The translations under genes and the position numbers were made by a program. The notes beneath the pieces were generated by a model. It was given only the letters and a program-made list of their open reading frames with translations. It made no database searches and was not told where the DNA came from. Positions 60,503-64,000 of a DNA stretch of 64,000 nt are shown piece after piece. The stretch is from assembly GCA_963833605.1 (NCBI GenBank), contig CAWHYZ010000023.1, positions 62,001 to 126,000 of the forward strand. Reading direction: 5' to 3'. The DNA is from JAFAXD01 sp963833605 (GTDB lineage Bacteria > Pseudomonadota > Alphaproteobacteria > Rhizobiales > Xanthobacteraceae). Each line of letters opens with the position of its first letter. The first letter of the stretch is position 1.

Positions 60503-60873
60503 CCGAACGACCTTGACCCGGCAATCGCCGGGCGCCGGGCCGACGATCGGAGCCTGAAAAGCGACTGCATGGAACCGCCCGGATCTCGACGCGGTCGAGC
60601 CCATGCATTGCGATGTCGTCCCCGGAACGCCTGAATTCCCGGCTTCTAACTTCTGGAAAAGCATGGGCGGACAAGCCCCTGCCCTTGCCTAATCGACGCC
60701 GGCGCGTCAATTTCGTCGTGGGCTGCGTGCTGATTCATCCGACGTTTGCCGGTGGGGCTCGACATCGTTGGTGACACAGCACAAGCTATTGAACTACCTT
60801 GTGTTCCGATCCGCGCAGGACGCGGCGTTAATCCCCAGGATGTGCGGGCTCAAACTATGGTGGCGGGTTTCGC
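60503..60873 (+). other. 371-base gap between dnaA and dnaN, no gene seen
   Basis: The gap starts with a GC-rich stem (CCGGCaatcGCCGG near 60518) that may end the dnaA transcript, and should hold the dnaN promoter. No coding sequence is supported on either strand. Confidence 0.5.
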
Positions 60874-61992
60874 ATGAAGGTGACTGTCGAACGCGCCGAT
60901 CTTCTGAAATCGCTGTCGCACGTGCATCGCGTGGTCGAGCGGCGTAACACGATCCCGATCCTCGCCAACGTCTTGGTACGCGCCGAGCGGTCGCAACTGG
61001 CGTTCAAGGCCACCGACCTCGATCTGGAAGTGGTCGAAACCATTTCGGCCGAGGTCAACCCCGGTGGGGTGACTACCGTTCCGGCGCACATGTTTTATGA
61101 AATCGTGCGCAAGCTCCCGGAAGGCGCCCAGATCGTGCTGGAAGCGACCGGCGATCGATCCACCATGGCGATCCGCGCCGGGCGCTCGCGCTTTACCCTG
61201 CAAACGTTGCCCGAGAGCGACTTCCCCGACCTTGCCGCCGGCGAGATGACACATAAGTTCACGCTCGCCGCAGCCGATCTCAAGCGACTGATCAACAAGA
61301 CGCAGTTTGCGATCTCAACCGAGGAAACGCGTTATTACCTCAACGGCATCTATCTGCATACGGCCGGAAGCGGCAAGAACCGCCAGTTGCGCGCCGTCGC
61401 GACCGACGGCCATCGCCTGGCCCAGGTTGACCTCCCGGCACCGGCCGGTTCCGAAGGAATGCCGAGCATCATCATTCCACGCAAAACCGTCGGCGAGATC
61501 CAGCGCCTGATCGAGGACATCGATGGCGAGGTGGCGATCGAGTTGTCGCAATCAAAGATCCGCTTCACCGTCGGTTCGGTCGTGCTGACGTCGAAGCTGA
61601 TCGACGGCACCTTTCCGGACTACGCGCGCGTCATTCCGCACGCCAACGACAAGCAGCTCGAGGTCGAGCGCAAGGAATTCGAGCAGGCCGTCGATCGCGT
61701 CTCTACGGTTTCGAGCGAGCGCGGTCGCGCGGTCAAGCTGTCGGTCACGGCGGGCAAGCTGATACTGTCGGTCACCAATCCAGATTCCGGTAGCGCCACC
61801 GAAGAGCTCGAAGTGGTCTACGAGGCGGATCCGATCGATATCGGATTCAATTCGCGCTACCTGCTGGATATTGCGGCCCAGATCGACGGGGATACGGCTG
61901 TGCTCAAGCTTGCCGATCCAGGCTCGCCGACGCTCATCGAGGACAAGAACACCAAGGGCGCGCTCTACGTGCTCATGCCGATGCGGGTGTAG
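60874..61992 (+). CDS. dnaN: DNA polymerase III beta subunit (sliding clamp)
   Basis: The 372-residue protein opens MKVTVERADLLKSLSHVHRVVERRNTIPILAN in consecutive parts and has the three-fold clamp-domain layout, with TDGHRLA in domain 2 and a C-terminal YVLMPMRV, all DnaN hallmarks. It tethers polymerase to DNA. Start ATG 60874 is canonical. The order dnaA-dnaN-recF is conserved. Confidence 0.96.
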   Translation: MKVTVERADLLKSLSHVHRVVERRNTIPILANVLVRAERSQLAFKATDLDLEVVETISAEVNPGGVTTVPAHMFYEIVRKLPEGAQIVLEATGDRSTMAIRAGRSRFTLQTLPESDFPDLAAGEMTHKFTLAAADLKRLINKTQFAISTEETRYYLNGIYLHTAGSGKNRQLRAVATDGHRLAQVDLPAPAGSEGMPSIIIPRKTVGEIQRLIEDIDGEVAIELSQSKIRFTVGSVVLTSKLIDGTFPDYARVIPHANDKQLEVERKEFEQAVDRVSTVSSERGRAVKLSVTAGKLILSVTNPDSGSATEELEVVYEADPIDIGFNSRYLLDIAAQIDGDTAVLKLADPGSPTLIEDKNTKGALYVLMPMRV

Positions 61993-62091
61993 ACGTTGGC
62001 AAGTGGGCCCGCAACCGAACGCGACCCCCGTGACGGCGCTACTCCCCCGACCTGCGCGTGCAGGCGAAGGAGAGCCCAACGCCTCTGCGCA

Positions 62092-63234
62092 ATGACCACT
62101 GCCGCCCGCATTCGCCGCCTGATACTCACGAACTTTCGCAACTATCGCGCCGCCACCATCACACTTGATCGGGGCGCGATCGTCCTGATCGGCCCGAACG
62201 GTGCCGGCAAGACCAACGTCCTCGAAGCGATCTCGTTCCTGGCGCCCGGCCGCGGCTTGCGCTACGCCACGCTCGAAGACGCAGCCTTCAGTGAGGGCGA
62301 TGGATCCTGGGCCGTGTCTGCGGAGGTCGAAGGCGCACTCGGCCTCGTTACGCTTGGAACCGGCATCGATCCACCAGGTGCGGACGCCAAAGTCACATCG
62401 CGCAGATCGCGCATCGATCGCGAGCCCGTGTCGTCGGCCGCTGCGTTTGCCGACCATCTGCGCGTCTTGTGGCTCGTGCCTGCGATGGACGGCCTGTTCA
62501 CGGGACCCGCGTCCGACCGGCGGCGCTTTCTGGACCGCCTGGTGCTTGCAATCGATGCGGAGCATAGCGCGCGCGTGAGCGGGCTCGAGCGCGCGCTGCG
62601 CTCCCGCAACCGATTGTTAGAGCAGCCGCAGCCCGACGCGCATTGGCTCGATGCTATCGAGCACGAAACCGCCGAACTTGCAGTTGCCGTGGCTGCCGCT
62701 CGCGCTCAGACCGTGGATCAACTCGCCGCAGCGTTGGCGGCACGGCACGACCCAGTGTTTCCGTCGGCGGACATCGCCCTCGACGGCTGGATGGAAGCGC
62801 TGATACGAACGTGCCCGGCAGTCGAAATCGAGGATCGCTACCGCGCCGTTCTCAGAGAGAACCGTGGGCGTGACGCGGCCGCAGGCCGCACGCTCGAAGG
62901 GCCGCACGTCAGCGACCTCAGGGTCGCCTATGCGGCAAAGGCCGTGGCTGCGCGCGACGCCTCGACCGGCGAGCAAAAGGCGCTGTTGATCGGGCTTGTT
63001 CTAGCCAATGCGAAACTTGTTTCGGAACTGACAGGTTTCGCCCCCGTCGTTCTACTCGACGAGGTCGTGGCCCACCTCGACCCCGGCCGTCGCACGGCGC
63101 TGTTTGATGTACTCGATCGCCTCGGCTCGCAGGTCTGGATGTCGGGTGCCGATCCAGCGGCATTTGGCGGGATCGCGTCGCGCGCCCAAGTGATCGCTGT
63201 GGACGCAGGCAAGGTCAGCAGTAACCGCCCATAA
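62092..63234 (+). CDS. recF: DNA replication and repair protein RecF
   Basis: The 380-residue ATPase has LTNFRNYR, Walker A IGPNGAGKTNVLEAI, the signature region DASTGEQKALLIGLVLAN and Walker B PVVLLDEVVAHLD. RecF loads RecA at gaps with RecO and RecR. ATG 62092 gives MTTAARIRRLILTNFRNYR; GTG/TTG readings from 61996 add non-family residues. It follows dnaN by 99 bases. Confidence 0.94.
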   Translation: MTTAARIRRLILTNFRNYRAATITLDRGAIVLIGPNGAGKTNVLEAISFLAPGRGLRYATLEDAAFSEGDGSWAVSAEVEGALGLVTLGTGIDPPGADAKVTSRRSRIDREPVSSAAAFADHLRVLWLVPAMDGLFTGPASDRRRFLDRLVLAIDAEHSARVSGLERALRSRNRLLEQPQPDAHWLDAIEHETAELAVAVAAARAQTVDQLAAALAARHDPVFPSADIALDGWMEALIRTCPAVEIEDRYRAVLRENRGRDAAAGRTLEGPHVSDLRVAYAAKAVAARDASTGEQKALLIGLVLANAKLVSELTGFAPVVLLDEVVAHLDPGRRTALFDVLDRLGSQVWMSGADPAAFGGIASRAQVIAVDAGKVSSNRP

Positions 63235-63508
63235 CGAAACCATGGGACCCGATACGGAACATGACCGGGGTCGCATAACGAGGCGTGATGGCCGAGCACG
63301 AATCATAATGATCAATGGCCACCGATAACCACATGACAACATTGTTGTCTTTGCGCTTGCTTTCAGACCGGCGGCAGGGTCGAATGCGATCAGCGTTGCG
63401 TGTCCGGTGTGTCAGTGTTGGTTCGCCCGTTGCCCGCGAGGACGTTGATGTTTTGTTTGCAAGACGCGGGAATCGCCTTGGAGAACAAGCGCTCCATTGC
63501 AACTATCG

Positions 63509-64000
63509 GTGCCGACCACTCCGGTAAAGCGCGTGCTTAAACGCTTCTCAAACCGGCTTGCCAAGGCGAGCGGCCTATCCGGCCAACTCGAGGCAGCGCA
63601 GCTCGCAGAGTCGGCTGGCATCGCGCCGCAACAAACCGATCGCGATTACGAACGTTCGGGTGCAACAAATAGCGTCATGACTGAGAAACTTGATCGACAC
63701 GACGATTTGATCGAAAAGCGCGTCGCCGAACGTACGGCCGAACTCACCGCTCGCGAACAGGAGCTGCGCAATCAGAACATCCTGTTCAACGCCGCGCTGA
63801 CGAATATGTCTCAAGGGCTCGTCATGTTCGACGCGCAGGGGCGGGTCGTGATCTGCAATCAGCGCTATCTCGACATGTATAGTCTGACGGCGGACCAGGT
63901 CCAGCCTGGGTGCACGCTCGAGCAATTGCTCAATCATCGCCTCGCGACCGGAAGCTTCGCAGGCGACCCTGCGAAATATGCCGAGGAAATTCTCGGCCGG
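63509..64000 (+). CDS. PAS-domain sensor protein, N-terminal part (runs off the window)
   Basis: From GTG 63509 (or ATG 63677) the frame is open to the window edge. After a helical stretch VAERTAELTAREQEL the translation has NMSQGLVMFDAQGRVVI and NQRYLDMYSL, the start of a PAS_7-type domain usual in rhizobial diguanylate cyclases/phosphodiesterases or histidine kinases. The output domain is outside the window. In many relatives gyrB stands after recF; here it does not. The 274 bases before it (63235-63508) hold no supported gene. Confidence 0.75.
   Translation, partial: MPTTPVKRVLKRFSNRLAKASGLSGQLEAAQLAESAGIAPQQTDRDYERSGATNSVMTEKLDRHDDLIEKRVAERTAELTAREQELRNQNILFNAALTNMSQGLVMFDAQGRVVICNQRYLDMYSLTADQVQPGCTLEQLLNHRLATGSFAGDPAKYAEEILGR

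Overview
This is high-GC alphaproteobacterial DNA, most likely Hyphomicrobiales (Rhizobiales) close to the Bradyrhizobium/Rhodopseudomonas/Xanthobacteraceae group. The basis is gene order (aroK|xerD-accA-secA, ppiC-argJ-mutT, methyltransferase|comF-grxC-nitrilase-DUF1178, ubiG, lysC-ptsP, rpsT-dnaA-dnaN-recF), family-level protein similarity judged by eye, and intergenic repeats typical of these genomes. No tRNA, rRNA, CRISPR array, transposase or phage gene was seen.

Layout. (1) 1-20.5 kb is core housekeeping: shikimate kinase (partial), XerD, AccA, an L,D-transpeptidase-like lipoprotein, SecA, a parvulin, ArgJ, MutT, a comF-grxC-nitrilase-DUF1178 run, an EamA exporter, UbiG, a UdgX-type uracil-DNA glycosylase, LysC and PtsP. 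(2) 20.5-50 kb is an accessory, stress-flavoured segment: PEP synthase with an HPF/cold-shock fusion, an orphan HicA, a hydrolase, an ACP-acyl-AMP ligase-acyltransferase fusion followed by PEBP and CapA-like genes, three universal stress proteins, MgtC/DUF4010 with CYTH-CHAD, a BON protein, archease-RtcB-DUF4344-USP, cytochromes c, a BT1-type transporter, a SufS-like desulfurase, and an acs-E1alpha-E1beta-E2-ACP operon. (3) 50-64 kb returns to core-type genes: a second L,D-transpeptidase, an LLM-class oxidoreductase, dienelactone hydrolase, MsrA, MaeB, RpsT, DnaA, DnaN, RecF and the start of a PAS sensor.

The most interesting signal is regulatory. Ten FNR/FixK-type palindromes (TTGAY-N4-RTCAA, one weaker) lie between 23.6 and 49.9 kb, at promoters of nearly every transcription unit of the accessory segment, including three divergent promoter regions. 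I found none by eye in the flanking core regions. This suggests a compact regulon for low oxygen or energy limitation: ribosome hibernation, PEP and acetyl-CoA metabolism, polyphosphate, RNA ligation, universal stress proteins. The regulator is not in the window.

Five otherwise well-conserved genes (secA, an alpha/beta hydrolase, a CapA-like gene, rtcB and the LLM oxidoreductase) are each broken by exactly one extra base. Because secA is essential, at least some of these are probably sequencing or assembly errors; the secA one sits in a perfect hairpin. Real decay is seen at 16.5 kb (adenylate cyclase remnant) and 30-31 kb (GMC oxidoreductase and PhoU remnants). Two families of palindromic intergenic repeats recur in the window.
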